A stretch of 64,000 bases of DNA from positions 3,844,001 through 3,908,000 of the forward strand of contig JAUCEF010000007.1 in the NCBI GenBank assembly GCA_033558025.1, in the 5' to 3' direction. Both the position numbers and the translations under genes were made by a program. The DNA is from Phytophthora sp. 'mugwort'. Its lineage: Eukaryota > Oomycota > Peronosporomycetes > Peronosporales > Peronosporaceae. Positions 44,028-56,403 of this stretch are shown one piece after another (the stretch's first letter is position 1; the number at the start of each line of letters is the position of its first letter). The notes under the pieces are model-generated. The model had not been told where the DNA came from and made no database searches. It saw only the letters and a program-made list of their open reading frames with translations.

Positions 44028-47000
44028 TTACAATTTCTTTCCTCCTTGCTCTGGATCGAGCGACCTGGCCAGATCATCGAGCATTTCGGAGGGAAACTGG
44101 TCGGTATTCTCATCGTCACCACTTTCCCTGACGGAGCGAGGCTCTGGCTCGTGGTCGAGCAGATCTGGGTTAATGAACAGGTCATTTGACCGCGTTATGC
44201 TGCGCGTACTCGAGAGCCGAGAAATTAACATGGGGCCAGATCCTGCTCTAAAGCTGCCTCCTGCACCGACAGCTCCGACTCCTGCTCCCAGACCCGGAGT
44301 ATAACCCGTTTGGCCCAAATGAGACCCTTTCGAGCTTGTACGCAGACGCATACTGACACCTAAGCTTTCGTTTCTCAAATTGCGCCAGCTTCGAAGTGCC
44401 TTAAGCGACGGTCGACGTTTGATTGACTTGGTTTCATCATGACCTCCACTTGCTTCACTCGAAACGGTCTGTACTGGTGTTGATGAAGCCTCTGAAGTCT
44501 CCTTGGACTTGTTTGTTGACGCATCCTCGGCTTCTTTGGCTTCTTTTGCAGCAATTTCGGCGAGGCGCTCAGCGACTCGGAGATTGCGTTGAGAAACACG
44601 CTCAGGTTCATCCACTACTGCCTTGACGGAACGGCGTTGGAGTGTCGCCGGGTGCTTTGGCAAATGGTCTGCCAGGGTAGAACCAGGAAAGCGAGAGGAG
44701 GTTGAGAAATGATTTGCAGCTTCGAGCAGCGTTTTCCGCAGTTTTGTTTCACTCTCTCGTCTGGCCTCAGATTCCTTCCCAATCTCCTCCTCGAGGTGGT
44801 CAATTCGCTCAAGGACCTTGTTGATCAAGCCCGTGATCTTCGCCGTCGCTGTCTCTCCACGCGAGGTCGCCTCGCCATAGCTCATGGCATGACTTGGACT
44901 GGTAGGCCCTTGGTGATAAGCTTTTGGAAAAGCATGGTTCGTTCTACTTGCAGCTGCTGCAGCAGCGGCGGGGCCTGAGCTGCGCATACTCACTTCTTGA
45001 GACTGTTTCATTGCTGCCTGTAACATGCTCGGGTCGTACTTGTCCATGATAAACTTCTCAATGATGTTGCGGTCCTCTAGATATCGTTGCGAAATGCTTT
45101 CAAAGACTTCACGCGTAAGTGTACAGAGCTCGGAGAAAACCTGCGCCCGCACATTCGCTGTACGCTTACAGTTCATGAGCAGAGCGATCTCGCCGAAATA
45201 GTCACCTTGGCCTAGCACTTTCAGTATGATTTCCTTGGCTTTAGCAGGAGCTGGTGGGAGCTGAGGCGCGGTGCTTTCTCTGGATGACTGCGATGCGCGA
45301 TGCAGCGCTGACTGGGCAGATTGAGTGGCTTGCGAGAGACGAGAAGGATTCCTAGGCAACGCCACGGGAGGCACGTCGATCTCTTTCGTCACTTCGCAGA
45401 TCCCATTCTGCACAAAGTACATGTCGTTCCCCACTTCACCGCGTACGACAACGTAGTCACCGGGCATAAACACTTGCAATTCGAGTTCCATAACAAGTTC
45501 TTGAACGACTTTGGCACTGCAGTTCTGGAAAATTGGCGCTCGATTGATCATATCCATTCGTAGAAACAGTTCGACCTCGTACGCCAAATTTCGAGAAAGC
45601 TCGGGGATAAACGCAGTCACGGCTCCGTCCAGAGTACCATGACGCTCCCACATCGCCTGGTAGTAGGCGTTGATCCGGTTCTGCAGGTCGTACGGCAGCT
45701 TCATTCGGTTCATACTCGCAAAAAGCCACTCCATTTTTTTCTGATGCGAGCTCTGGGACTCGTAGTAATTTGCAATGAGGATGGCCACGTTACCAAAGAC
45801 GACGGCCATGAGCACAGCACCGACGACCATGACAAGAACACAGAAAATGTACTCGGTATCTTCGTACACGGCGATGTTTTGCCCCATGACCACGAGCAGA
45901 CACTGGTAGAACGCGACAATGTACAAGTGCAGCGCATCTGTACTCGAATCCAACGCGCGAGTCCGGTCGGACATGACGAGGCCGTGCCAGAAGCACGCCA
46001 CGTAGTGATTAATGACAAGGAAGGACACCACAAGACGAACCAGTCGCAGGAGATTGGCATGCCGCGAGTATTGTAACCAACGCCGCAATTCTGGCCGCAT
46101 TTTGAAGACTTTGGCCACCCGTAGCAAGCGTACAAGTCGAAGTAGTCGAGGCACTCGCAGTGCCTTTAGTAACCCAAGTACGCTGAGATTGCTTTTGGAG
46201 TTGTTGACAAGCAGCAGAACATAGTCGAAGGGCATACAGGCCAGCAAATCAAAGAAGAACCTATAAGCACAATACGACAAAACGACGTGTGGGGTTAAGT
46301 ACTTGAAACTCTGCACCATCGAGTCAAAGCGAGACGTACCATCCGCGTAAATAGTTGGAGGCGATATGCCACCGATTTGTGATGTAGGCTGTCCCGTCCG
46401 GGTCTTCTGCGACGGGTGTATTGAATCCTACGACGATATCCATGGCAAAGATACTGCTCATGAGGATATCCACGCCGGTTGTGTCGTTGGAGCTAAAGGC
46501 CAGCGCAAACGGCAGCATGATGCTCTGATAGATGATGATAACAAGCGTTACGAGCTGCCAGATCTTGTACAGCGCGCTGTGTGGGTTCACCATGAGACGC
46601 GGGAGGTTGCGCAGTTGATGGCTTTCGTCCGTGTCCGTGTCCACTTGGCGAATTTTGTATCGCGAGAGCACCTTCAGATGCCTCTCAAGATTGGCTTTAG
46701 TCTCATCGATGACGTTACGGGGTCCAGACTGTTCCTGCTCAGCTTGTACACGGTGCAAGACGCGACGCATGCGAAGAGCTGCAAATAACGTCGTCACCGA
46801 GTCTTCTTTCCTCGATTTTGTGGCGCGTTCACGCTGTGTCGATGTCAAAATTTGAGAACAAATACTTAGTCGCCGCACTGGAAGGTGTGGAAAACCAAAG
46901 AGAAATAGAGAAATAACTTACCCCTTTGTCAGTAATGACCTTCTTCATCATCTCGGGTGTCATGGCCGTATGTGTGATACTTAAACGTTCTGGAGCGTAG

Positions 47001-47146
47001 GGCACGACTGAGACGGGCTTGGCGATCTGGAATTGCGTGAACCTCGAGAGCACCGACTTCCGAGGCGCCACGCCCCGCACAACCGCAGCAAGTCGAGGTA
47101 CCGCCGATGGCCGTGGTGACGGCGGCGAAGCATTGCCCGATCCCAT
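44028..47146 (-). CDS. CNBD ion channel (CNG/HCN/EAG-type), atypical pore
   Basis: Three exons are predicted: 47146-46922, 46833-46340 and 46260-44028; GT-AG introns and phases fit, giving 983 residues. Six transmembrane segments lie at about residues 165-395. S1 is in WQLVTLVIIIYQSIMLPFAL, S2-S3 around the exon 2/3 junction (NYLRGW then FFFDLLACMPFDYV), and S4 is LKALRVPRLLRLVRLLRVAK with repeated Arg. The pore helix leads to CLLVVMGQNIAVYEDTEYIF at about 365-369, without the GYG of potassium channels. A C-linker and cyclic-nucleotide-binding domain follow (MPGDYVVVRGEVGNDMYFVQ, GDYFGEIALL and KRTANVRA), then a Ser-rich tail. ATG 47146 is the first Met; the open frame upstream extends without an ATG, so the N-terminus is uncertain. 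Confidence 0.88.
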
Positions 47147-47188
47147 GCGGGCGGATGCCAGAGCCGCCGCCGCCACGCCCGAGAGCAC

Positions 47189-47717
47189 GTGGCCTCCCTG
47201 TCGACCCGCCGTGGCGTCTGCTTGCTCACGAAGCTGTCGCGCGCAGCCTCACCTTGCACGAGCTGCAAGACGAGGGTGTCAGACCAGCGACGGACAAGAC
47301 GAAGACGTCGATTTGGAAGGCAAAAGTAGGCAGGCGAGGCGACAAAACCGCCGTCTAAACCAGGCGCTAATTTTACCAGGAAGCGAGGCCATGAGGTCTA
47401 TATGGCTCTCTAACGACAAGAGCCCCTCGCTATTTTTGAACCCGTTGACTCGGGTGAAGCTGCCACTTCGGAAGAAGATTACGCGGCATCACGTGTCGGT
47501 GACAGAGCCAAAGCAGAGCGAGCCTTGCGACCGCTGAAGGGAGGCAAAGCCGCTAGCTTCGTCGTCGTGCGCGTAGGGGCTTTACTTCAACTTACAACTA
47601 GGCTCCGGATAATCCGCTCTGTCCGTATAGTCGTATACATTTCATATTCGTCCAATCACCTTCTATTTCTTCTTTAAGTACGTTATTAAGCCATTAATGC
47701 CCCGAGTAGAGTAAAAT
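47189..47717. other. Divergent intergenic region between channel and PH gene
   Basis: The channel gene runs leftward and the multi-PH gene rightward from here, so promoters for both must lie in these 530 bp or within upstream exons. I see no named promoter motif with confidence. A plus-strand open frame across 47019-47537 is rejected as a by-product of the channel's first exon. Confidence 0.4.
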
Positions 47718-50700
47718 ATGGCGACGGACTTGAGCGCGAGCGCCATTGGGGGCGTGACGGGCGATGCGGCCGTGGGGGCGTCGGGCGGGCCCGAGAACGC
47801 GTACGAGAAGCTGTCGCGCGAGGTCCACCAGATGCAGATCACGGGTGCAATCCACACGGACTGGCTCGAGAACCCCAAGGGGTTCCTGCTTAAACCGGAC
47901 TTCAAGCGGAAGGCGCAACACGTCGGGGCCGGCGGAAAGAAGCTGAACAGCTCGAGGGTATTGAGATTGCACCTACCCGGGAACACTTATAGGGTAAGAT
48001 GGTTCGTGCTGGACGGGATGATCCTGCGGTACTTCAAGACGAGCACGGAGGAGCAGGAGCTGGGCGCGATCCACCTTACGTCGGTCAACGCCGTGCTCCC
48101 CTCCAGTGTGGCAGATGCACCCGAGCATGCTCTCGATCTGGTACGTTTCTTAAATAGAGGGATCATTATGTTTATATTTAATTATCTGTCTCTGTTAGTA
48201 AAAAAAATTATTTATTGTGTATGATTAATTTCTCCATATTTTATTTCTTGCAGGTGTGTGCAGATCGGATTTATACTGTGGCGGGTAATGACCGAGAGGA
48301 CATGGTGCGCTGGGCCACGGTGCTGACACTGGTGCTGAGAGGAGAGTATAAACCGAAATTGATGCTGCGGCCAGAGTCGTCAATTATTCGAGGGAGTTCC
48401 GTGATTCCGAGGCCCAGTGCAGTCGCCAGGAAGACGGCCATGACACAGGCGTCGAGGTTTACGGATGCGAACGGTATGCGCATGACAGGCACATTGACGG
48501 GTGGCATGGGGGATGGAGACTCGAAGAGTCAGGGGGATGACGATATCAAGGAAAAGATTATCACCGTCACATTTGACCAGTCAGGACCGTTGAATTTAAT
48601 TCTAAGAGGAACAGTGGACGACGAAGTGATGGTGTGCGGATTTCAAGATGGAAATGGACCGGGTGGAGAGCTCGGACCTGCTGAAGCTTCAGGTGTCATT
48701 CGTGTGGGGGATCTGCTGATTTCGATCAACAATCATTATTTTACAAATATTGAATTTCAACAGGCTGTTGAGCTGATTCGCGCTGCTGGACGGCCACTTA
48801 CGTTGCGCTTCTCGCGGATAGATTTCCACACGGGACCACCTGCAGATACCACTCGCGTCGCTGAAGGCTGGGTGCTCTCCAAGGAGCCATCGGCACATCG
48901 CTATCGCATTCGTATGCTGCAGTTACAAGGTGATAAATTAAAACTGTATAAGCCCAGCATGCAGGGTGGAAAAGTTGATGAACCGTGCTTGGTTATCCGA
49001 ATGGACCAAGTGACGGATATCCGACCCACCAATGACACGCGCGAAGTTGTGACAGCGTTTACGCAGTGCCACCCGAAGCAATGGGGTGTCACACTCGAGG
49101 GATCGCAGAGTATTTTCACTTTTTACACGAAGAACCGTGAAGATATGCTGCAGTGGGTCGATTTGCTTAAGAACTCGCCTCTGTTTTCGGCCAAAGCGAC
49201 AAGGCTATCCATTCCAGTGCATCCGGTGGCTGTAGTGGAATTTGATCCGGTTCTTGAGCCCAAGGTTGTGCTTCAGGATGATGTTGGCAAGCTGGGCGAC
49301 TTACTGCCAACGTTCTCGTGTCACTACTTCCTCCTTCTTGAAGATGGCAAGATGATGTACTACGGTAATGCAGCTTCAGCTGCTACTCGTACCCGTCCGA
49401 TCGGCACAATACGTTGCGACAACATTGTCAGCATCGTGCCAAGTCAAGTCACAGACGATACGTTGTCAGAGGACAATTCCAACTCTGAAACATCATCCAT
49501 CGGTGGGGTCACGGAGGAAATGATGCCGTGGCGACTGGAGTTAGGCATTCTGGTTCAAGGTTCTGTGCAGAAGTACCGTCGCCCGTTCATCATGTGCTTT
49601 GTGTCGCAGGAGAAGATGATGAAGTGGGGAATTGCTATTGGTAAAGAGGCCAAGCGGCTGACTGGGCAGGAGTACGATCTGTCGTCTATTAGTCGTCGTG
49701 CTTCGCGCAGTAATAGCCAAACATACGCACCACGGCACTCGGAGACGCCCATGGCGCGACCGACAATATCGCGACTGATTTTAAATCCTTCCAAGTATAT
49801 TGATCCAAATGTGCAGGAATCGTCGCACTTGTATCGTAGTTTAAAGGATGTGACGTTGAAGTCAGCTACGCGTGGATGGTTTTTCGTGAAGAAGCCACGG
49901 AGTGTGGGCATGAGTGCGTATCATCCAAGGTTCCTCGTTTTGATCGACAATCAGCTTATGTTTTTCAAGTATGAGGTGCTGGAAGAAGAGAGCTTGCATT
50001 CGTATGCAAGCATGATTGATCTCCGCAGCATTAAGGACGTCAGGGAAGCTGAGTCGGGATTCCAAGAGAACCTCGACTTTACGATTCAACTTACAACTGC
50101 TGACGATATCATGTGGATGGTAAGAAGCTTTGTGTTCCTTCTTCCTGGTTGTGTGTATGTGACGAATGAATTGATCTTTTGTTTTGTATTCGTTTAGTTG
50201 GTGGCGGAAAGTTACGCGCAGAAAGAAGCGTGGTTATCGGCGCTAATCTGGTTATCAGACTACTACTACAGACCAGCTGACAATGAAGATGGCATCACAC
50301 CCGCCATGAATGAGGTGAAGCGAATTGCGATGAACGCTGCAGGTTTAATGATGTCTATCCCTGAATCCGAAGGATCGAACAGCATTATCAGTCAGGACGT
50401 GGATCCGAAAGAAGCGGACCGTCTTGCGGCGGCGGGTATTGCTAAGGAGCGACTATCTACTACAGGTCTTGGTGCGATGCTGACTGATGATTTCACGGGA
50501 ATTGGCGGAGAAATTCAGATCGCTGGCAGGAGGGTCTTTGCTGCGATCTCGAGTGGCGTATTCCGTTACTACGATTCACAAAGCGATTATGAGAGTGAGT
50601 GGGGTGACGCCATCGACGCTATTTCGCTGAAAGAGATCGAGGAGGTACATTCAGATGGCTTGGATTTGGGCAGCTTTGTTGTGAAAGTGAAGGGTGAAAA

Positions 50701-52543
50701 GGAGGTGCGATTGGTTGCAGAAAGCGCCAAGCTGGCAAAGCGTTGGATGCTGGTCATGTGCTGCTGCGGCGATTTGATCCTTAAAAAGGCGCCGCACGCC
50801 GACTATTGGGCCAGTACTAAGCCAAAGGAGGCATGGATTTGGAAGCTGGACCGTTTGTACCAGGTATTTCGTCGTCGTTACTTCTCCCTACGCAACCACC
50901 AGCTTATCTTTTACACAGAACAAGGCGGTCGTATGCTCGGTATGATCTCGCTGCCTTGCATTTTCCACCTTCAGATGTCCAAGGTGTGGACACGCAGCAA
51001 GGACGAAGCCGATTTCTACCAGCTAGAAGTGAGTTTCGCAGTCCCCACGGCTGCGGAAGAGAGCTCGCGCACGGACCAAATCGGCGACTTTTATGCTTTC
51101 CTGTTGGCTTTCGATACCGAGGATCAACTCAAGGAATGGGCTAATGCTATCTACGACTGCTGTACGAACTCCATGTCGTTGAAAGGCAACGCAACGTTGT
51201 CGCCTCTCGGTGATATCCAGGTACTTCCGAAGGAGCTGCTCAAGACCTCAATCTTCGACCACAGCGATGATGGATTCTTTAAGACGACGGGCTTGCCGAT
51301 TGGACTGACAGTGCCATCAAAGCGGCCTGCTCCTGATGCTGCAGTGTCTGCTAGTGAGTTCAGTTCAAGTGGATGGCTTTACTACCGCACTTCCAAGGAA
51401 GAGCGTATCCGACTACGTTACTTTATGCAGTGGGGGTACGAGCTGTCGATTTACAAGCACGAAGTGCTCGTTGACGAGGCGACGGCCATCCGCTACGGTG
51501 TTATTGACTGTCGAGCGCTAGTGGATGTGCGCTTTGCGTACATTAACTCGCCCGAAAATGCTGTCGAGCTCATTCTTGGATCGGAGACTAGTGTGATTAT
51601 CATTCCACGTACAGATCAAGAGGCTGTCATGTGGCGTAATTCCCTGCTTGATGTGAAGCGTGCCTATGGACAATTGGAGTCTGGAAAGAACAAAGAGGAC
51701 ACGTTCGGCACGGGTGTGTTCATTAGTCGTGGTAGCACGTTCTCCACCCACAAAGACAATGAAGAGTTGTTGCGTCTGCAGATTGAAGCTGCTGTCATTT
51801 ACTCGTCCAACCTCCAGGATTGGGATGGCCGCAAGTGGATCCCCAAGTATTTTGTTCTGACGAGCTCACGCGTGCTCATGATGTCCCTGGCGCTGCACTT
51901 GTACGATGAGGAGCCCGACATTCTGGGCTCGTTTGCCACCAAAGATATCGTCGAGGTTCGTGCCTGCAACGAAAAGGAAGAGGTCGAGACTGGCAACTGC
52001 AAGTCGGCTTGTGTTATTACCGTGCGGCCACAGTTTAATGACGCGGGCGACGTGATTCAAACAGTTCCAGACCGCATGATCGTCAAATGTGACTCGATCG
52101 GTGAGAATGTGTTGATGCTTGTCGTTGTGAAAGAAATTGTGTCAGGAAATGGACTAATCTTTACATTTGTGTCATGGTCAGATCACTGCTTGGAGTGGAT
52201 GCGTCTGCTGTGCAGCAGCAATGGCAAGTTAGAACTCAAGAAGAACGCTGCCACGGGTCATTGGGGCAGTGTGAACCGTATCGCGTCGCTGTCTCGCCAC
52301 CAGAGCTTCCTGGCGACGGCGCCTCTGTCTGCGGCCATCGCCGCCGCCAATTCGGGCTCCGGTGCCACTGCTCATGGAGGCGAGCGCACCCGGAGAATGA
52401 CTCGCCAGGACGCTGCACGGAAGTACGTTTAAACTTTGTCTTGTTTCTTGTTGCTTCTTGATTCATAGCTGACGTTGCTTTTTCCTGTCTACAGACGTAC
52501 ATCGGAGTTGATCATGAACCGCAAGAGTATGATGGGGATGTAA
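47718..52543 (+). CDS. Large multi-PH and PDZ domain protein
   Basis: Four exons are predicted: 47718-48140, 48254-50119, 50198-52422 and 52495-52543; all GT-AG and in phase, 1,520 residues. An unusual number of PH-type modules is visible. One is in residues 80-180 (YRVRWFVLDGMILRYFKTST, EDMVRWATVLTLVL). Then comes a PDZ domain at about 240-330 (PLNLILRGTVDDEVMV and IRVGDLLISINNHYFTN). Further PH modules end in EDMLQWVDLLKNS, EKMMKWGIAIGKEAKRL, KEAWLSALIWLS, AKRWMLVMCCC, QLKEWANAIYDCC, EAVMWRNSLLDVKRA and CLEWMRLLCSS. A phosphoinositide-dependent scaffold at membranes is inferred. The last exon adds only 16 codons. It converges with the golgin gene, stops 113 bp apart. Confidence 0.9.
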
Positions 52544-52656
52544 GCATGCGACAGGCTAGTGAAAGCTGTATGTACTACCCGTTTCAGCATGCGTGGCGCC
52601 TTAGCAAAGCGCAACACAATTCATTTCCACACGCCTCCCAACACTAACCTTTATGA

Positions 52657-55600
52657 TTAAAAATCCGCGCTCTCTGTTGACGGATCCGCAGATTCATCAT
52701 TGCCACCGCTCGGCAAAAAGAAGCTGGAGGCGCGAGACGACTCTGGGTGTGACTCTGATGGTGGTGAAACGCGAGGAAAGGGTGCTGAGCCCATCCTGCT
52801 CAGTGGAGACCTCCGCCCGCTGTCGTCTTGAGCTGACAATGAAGTCATTGGATGACGATGACCAGCACCTACGACGATGGGCTTGTAGTCAAGACTGGAA
52901 TCAGTGCTTCCCCAAGATGTCCAGCTGTTGCCACGGCGAGCTGCATGCTTGATCTCCTTAATGTCAGCAGCCGTGAATTGGAGCAATGTTGTAAGAACTG
53001 GCACCAATCGTGCCTGTTGTGAAGAGCCTGGGCGGAAGGACATGTACTGCACGACGACGTTCTTCAGGTACTCCATATTAACACCGTCACGCCGCTGATT
53101 CTGCAGCATCGCTGTCAGCTCCTCGGCATGCCGACGCTTTTCCTCACGCAATTCCTGGAGCTCGCACTGTGCTTCCTCAAGTTGCTGAGATACCGTTAGC
53201 ATTTGTGCCGCTTGTTCACGCTGCTCAGCCTCCCGCTTAGCTTGTAACTGGGCGAACTCGAGAATCTTGCGGTTGTCTGCGCCACCCGAGCGAACATCTT
53301 CCTCCAGCTCCTGGAGACGTGCACTCAAACGATCGATTTCCTTCTCCTTTTCCAACACGGCTTGCAATGCCAACTTCGACTTATGTTTGCTTTCCGCCTC
53401 GAGTCGATCAAGCTTGCGTTTAAACTTCTGCTTCTCATTCTCCACGGCAGTTTGCAACGCCTGCTTGGCTTCCGCTCGCTCTTGTTGGAAACTCTCTTCT
53501 TGCTTGAGCATCTCGCGTTGCACGTTCTCAAGATCCTGCTTGGCTTGGGTTTCGCTCTTTGTCATGCGCTGCATATCATTCATAGCAGCCTGCACCTGAG
53601 TCTCCATGTCATGTTGCATAGCTTTACTCTTTACAGCGTCGCGCAACGCTCCCTCAATGAGGGCCACCTGCTCTGCCAATTTACTAGCCATGCCCATGTT
53701 TTCAGTCTGCAATCTCGTCGCTAGTGCCATGCGATCGGATAGAGATTTTTTAGTTTCAGCTAGATCCACACTCAAGTTGCCCACCTGATACGTCTGCTCA
53801 CTCAGAGACGTCTCCAGCTCCTCTTCATGCTTGCGCGCAGCCTCCAACTCGCGTACTAGCGTCTTGCAGTGAGCTTCGAGTTCGTCCTTCTCACGTGAAA
53901 GCTCTTTCTTCTCAGCCATCAAAGTACGTCGCTCCGTGTGATTGCGCTCCAGCTCAGTCTCCTTTTCTTTGCGCAGCATTTCAAAGTTATTGTGGTGCTT
54001 TTCGCCCATATCGTCGAGCTGTTTCTTCAAGTCGGTCACTTCCTTTTCACTCTGGAGGTATCGACGCTCGTTTTCCTCGGCCTTTGTGGCGTGCGCCTCG
54101 AGGGCCTCGGCAGCCATCGCTAGATCTTCACGCATACTACCCACCTGCTTCTGTAAATCCATGAGTTCGGATGTCATGGATGCCTGAGAAGTAGACATCT
54201 TGGTAACTTGCTTCTCCTTCTCACGCAGCTCAGCTTCGAGCGCTTCAGTCTTTGTGTTGGCCACGTCACTATCAGTAATCAAGTTCTCTAACTTGGACGT
54301 CCAGTACGCACGCTCTTCTTCTAGTTGCTTCTCTAGAGATACTTTAGCCTCATGTGCCTCTTCTTGTTGCTCTTCAAGCTCACGCTTCGCTTCAGTAAGT
54401 GCTACGATCTCTTTCTCTGAAGCAGCCTGCTGTCGTTCAAACTGCGCAATCTGGTCGGACAGACGACTAGTGTCTTCCTTAAGGGCTTCCACCAGCGACT
54501 TTGTGGCCTCACCTTCGCCATGTGCCTTGGACAACTGCTCTTCAGCAACATGAAGCTTTTTCTGCAGCGTCTGGATCTCGTGCGCATGCTCCGCCGACTC
54601 TAATTTCACACGTTCCAGCTCTTGCATCAAGGCAGCATTAGCCGTATTATCTGCTTCCTTCTGAGACGCCTCCTTCTGTACCTTTTGTACTTGTTCCTTC
54701 AGTAGCTCACCTTCTTGTTGTAACACTTCTGATTCGTTTTCTTTGACACTTAGCAGACTTTGCAAGCGATCAACTACGACACACAGACCATTCACTTCAT
54801 CCTCTATGTCTTCCGTCTGTGATACAGAAGAAGAAGAAGCTGTTGTCTGCTGCAGTCTGTTGATTTGTTCCTGAAGGCGCCTATTCTCGGCCTTGATCTC
54901 TGACTGCTGTGCCCCCAGTGCGACTGCCACCCTCTCCTTCACGTCTTCTTCGGAAAAAGACGAAGATGAAGCTTGTAACGTTTGGAGTTGCTCCTGGAGA
55001 CGCGAGTTTGCAGTCTTTGCAGCATCCAGCTCAGCTTGCTGCTTTTCTAACGCGACCGCCACCTTCTCCTTCACTTCATCTTCAGAAACATCAACGGGAG
55101 ACACAACTGAAGCTTGCAATGCTTGAAGTTGCTCCTGAAGACGTGCACAATCATCCTTCGCCGCTGTTAATTCGGCTCGTTGGGATTCTAATGCCGCCTC
55201 CAACTTCTCCTTCACTTCTTTATTCATCTCTGCCGCTGACGTAGCCGCAGCAGCAAACGCAGCGTCATCAGCTTGTCGTAGTCGCTCCGTCAGCTTCGTC
55301 TTATCCTGTTCGAGCTTAACAAGCGAGTCTGCCGCCTCCTTCTGCTCCACCTCTCTCTGTTTAACACCCGCATCCAATTCCTCTGACATTTCCCTAATTC
55401 TCTTCTCCAACTCCGTCTTCAACTCCACCAGCCGCTGCAGTTCTTCGTCCTGTTCAGCAACCTTCGTCTCCTTGCTCAGCTTCTCCACAAGTTTACTCTG
55501 CTCCTCCCATTTCTTCTTCCACTCAATGTTCTTCTCTTCTAATTTCGTCTTCTCCTTCTCCAGAGCCCTCCTAACTTCTTCCTGCAGCTCATCCCTGTCT

Positions 55601-56268
55601 TGGAGCTTCCTCTCGAGCTCCTGAGTCTGCTGGGCGCCCTGCCTCAGCTGCTCTTGCATCCTCTCTACCTGCTTCATGGCCTCATCCACCTGTGCGTCGC
55701 CTGGAGCCTCATTGGGCCCCTGTAAATCAATCTCCTCGTACTTCCCTGGCTTCTTTTCCGTCGCAACAGGCGACAGATCCAGCAGATTGACGATCTCCAC
55801 AGGCACCTGTGGCTTCATCTCCTTGTGTTTCAGTTCCGCCAAGATACAGTACTTCTCTTTGAGGGCGTCGATGTCAATAGATCCCCCAGGGGTACTATCC
55901 CCTTCGGCTCTGACGCACGCAGCCACGTCAAGTCCCACGTCGTGCTCCAGGAAGCTCCGTAGGGCCTGCGCGTCGGCGTTGCTCGAGGCCGCGGCCGCCA
56001 GTTTGCTTTGGTTCTTCTGGTACTGCGTCTTCATGAGCTTGTTCTGCCGCGTGAGCTTCATACTGAGGGCGAGTAACTCCTCGTACGTCATGCGGTTGGG
56101 ATTAGTACCCCCTCCCTCCGCGGCGGCCGCGGTGCTGGGCGCGGAGCTGGCCTCGCCGTTCTCGATTGACGTCGTGGCAGCCGCCGCGCGCAGGAAGTGT
56201 AACCCCTTGGAGAGGCCCCCGCGCCCGAGCTCGCGCATCTGCTCGAGCTTCTCCTTCTTCTTGAGCAT
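52657..56268 (-). CDS. GRIP-domain golgin, long coiled coil
   Basis: A single-exon gene of 1,203 residues. The ATG at 56268 (MLKKKEKLEQMRELGRGGL) is chosen because the open frame further upstream soon enters the terminal repeat of a transposon. Residues about 80-1050 are heptad-rich, dominated by Glu, Lys, Gln and Leu, with repeated segments such as RLQEQLQALQAS and RLQEQLQTLQAS around residues 380-470. Near residue 1060 a GRIP domain is seen, EYLKNVVVQYMSFRPGSSQQ then RLVPVLTTLLQF, including the conserved Tyr. GRIP golgins bind Arl-type GTPases on the trans-Golgi and tether vesicles. The last 100 residues are Ser/Pro-rich and poorly ordered. No lesions are seen. Confidence 0.9.
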   Translation of the reverse strand: MLKKKEKLEQMRELGRGGLSKGLHFLRAAAATTSIENGEASSAPSTAAAAEGGGTNPNRMTYEELLALSMKLTRQNKLMKTQYQKNQSKLAAAASSNADAQALRSFLEHDVGLDVAACVRAEGDSTPGGSIDIDALKEKYCILAELKHKEMKPQVPVEIVNLLDLSPVATEKKPGKYEEIDLQGPNEAPGDAQVDEAMKQVERMQEQLRQGAQQTQELERKLQDRDELQEEVRRALEKEKTKLEEKNIEWKKKWEEQSKLVEKLSKETKVAEQDEELQRLVELKTELEKRIREMSEELDAGVKQREVEQKEAADSLVKLEQDKTKLTERLRQADDAAFAAAATSAAEMNKEVKEKLEAALESQRAELTAAKDDCARLQEQLQALQASVVSPVDVSEDEVKEKVAVALEKQQAELDAAKTANSRLQEQLQTLQASSSSFSEEDVKERVAVALGAQQSEIKAENRRLQEQINRLQQTTASSSSVSQTEDIEDEVNGLCVVVDRLQSLLSVKENESEVLQQEGELLKEQVQKVQKEASQKEADNTANAALMQELERVKLESAEHAHEIQTLQKKLHVAEEQLSKAHGEGEATKSLVEALKEDTSRLSDQIAQFERQQAASEKEIVALTEAKRELEEQQEEAHEAKVSLEKQLEEERAYWTSKLENLITDSDVANTKTEALEAELREKEKQVTKMSTSQASMTSELMDLQKQVGSMREDLAMAAEALEAHATKAEENERRYLQSEKEVTDLKKQLDDMGEKHHNNFEMLRKEKETELERNHTERRTLMAEKKELSREKDELEAHCKTLVRELEAARKHEEELETSLSEQTYQVGNLSVDLAETKKSLSDRMALATRLQTENMGMASKLAEQVALIEGALRDAVKSKAMQHDMETQVQAAMNDMQRMTKSETQAKQDLENVQREMLKQEESFQQERAEAKQALQTAVENEKQKFKRKLDRLEAESKHKSKLALQAVLEKEKEIDRLSARLQELEEDVRSGGADNRKILEFAQLQAKREAEQREQAAQMLTVSQQLEEAQCELQELREEKRRHAEELTAMLQNQRRDGVNMEYLKNVVVQYMSFRPGSSQQARLVPVLTTLLQFTAADIKEIKHAARRGNSWTSWGSTDSSLDYKPIVVGAGHRHPMTSLSAQDDSGRRSPLSRMGSAPFPRVSPPSESHPESSRASSFFLPSGGNDESADPSTESADF

Positions 56269-56403
56269 CGTCGAGGAGAGGGCGCGCGCGGCCGGGTAAA
56301 TTAGTTGTGAGGATGGTGGACGGCTGGTGTGGTGGAGAGGTGTGATTAAGTACGAATGAATACAAGAAACGGCACTTTTTCTTAAGTTTAAAAACTTATT
56401 ATA
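56269..56403 (-). promoter_or_regulatory. Golgin 5' flank shortened by transposon
   Basis: The golgin ATG at 56268 is separated by only about 135 bp from the left TIR of the Tc1-like element. The golgin promoter must lie in this short flank, within the transposon end, or beyond it. I see no named core element. The placement is direct; the regulatory role is inference. Confidence 0.35.

Noticed and set aside
47019..47537. Plus-strand open frame opposite the channel's first exon
   Set aside because: It overlaps the coding first exon on the other strand, is compositionally driven (GC-rich) and has no recognised family.
55676..56299. Long plus-strand open frames opposite the golgin gene
   Set aside because: Ser/Ala-rich antisense frames are expected opposite a coiled-coil gene rich in Glu, Lys and Gln codons.
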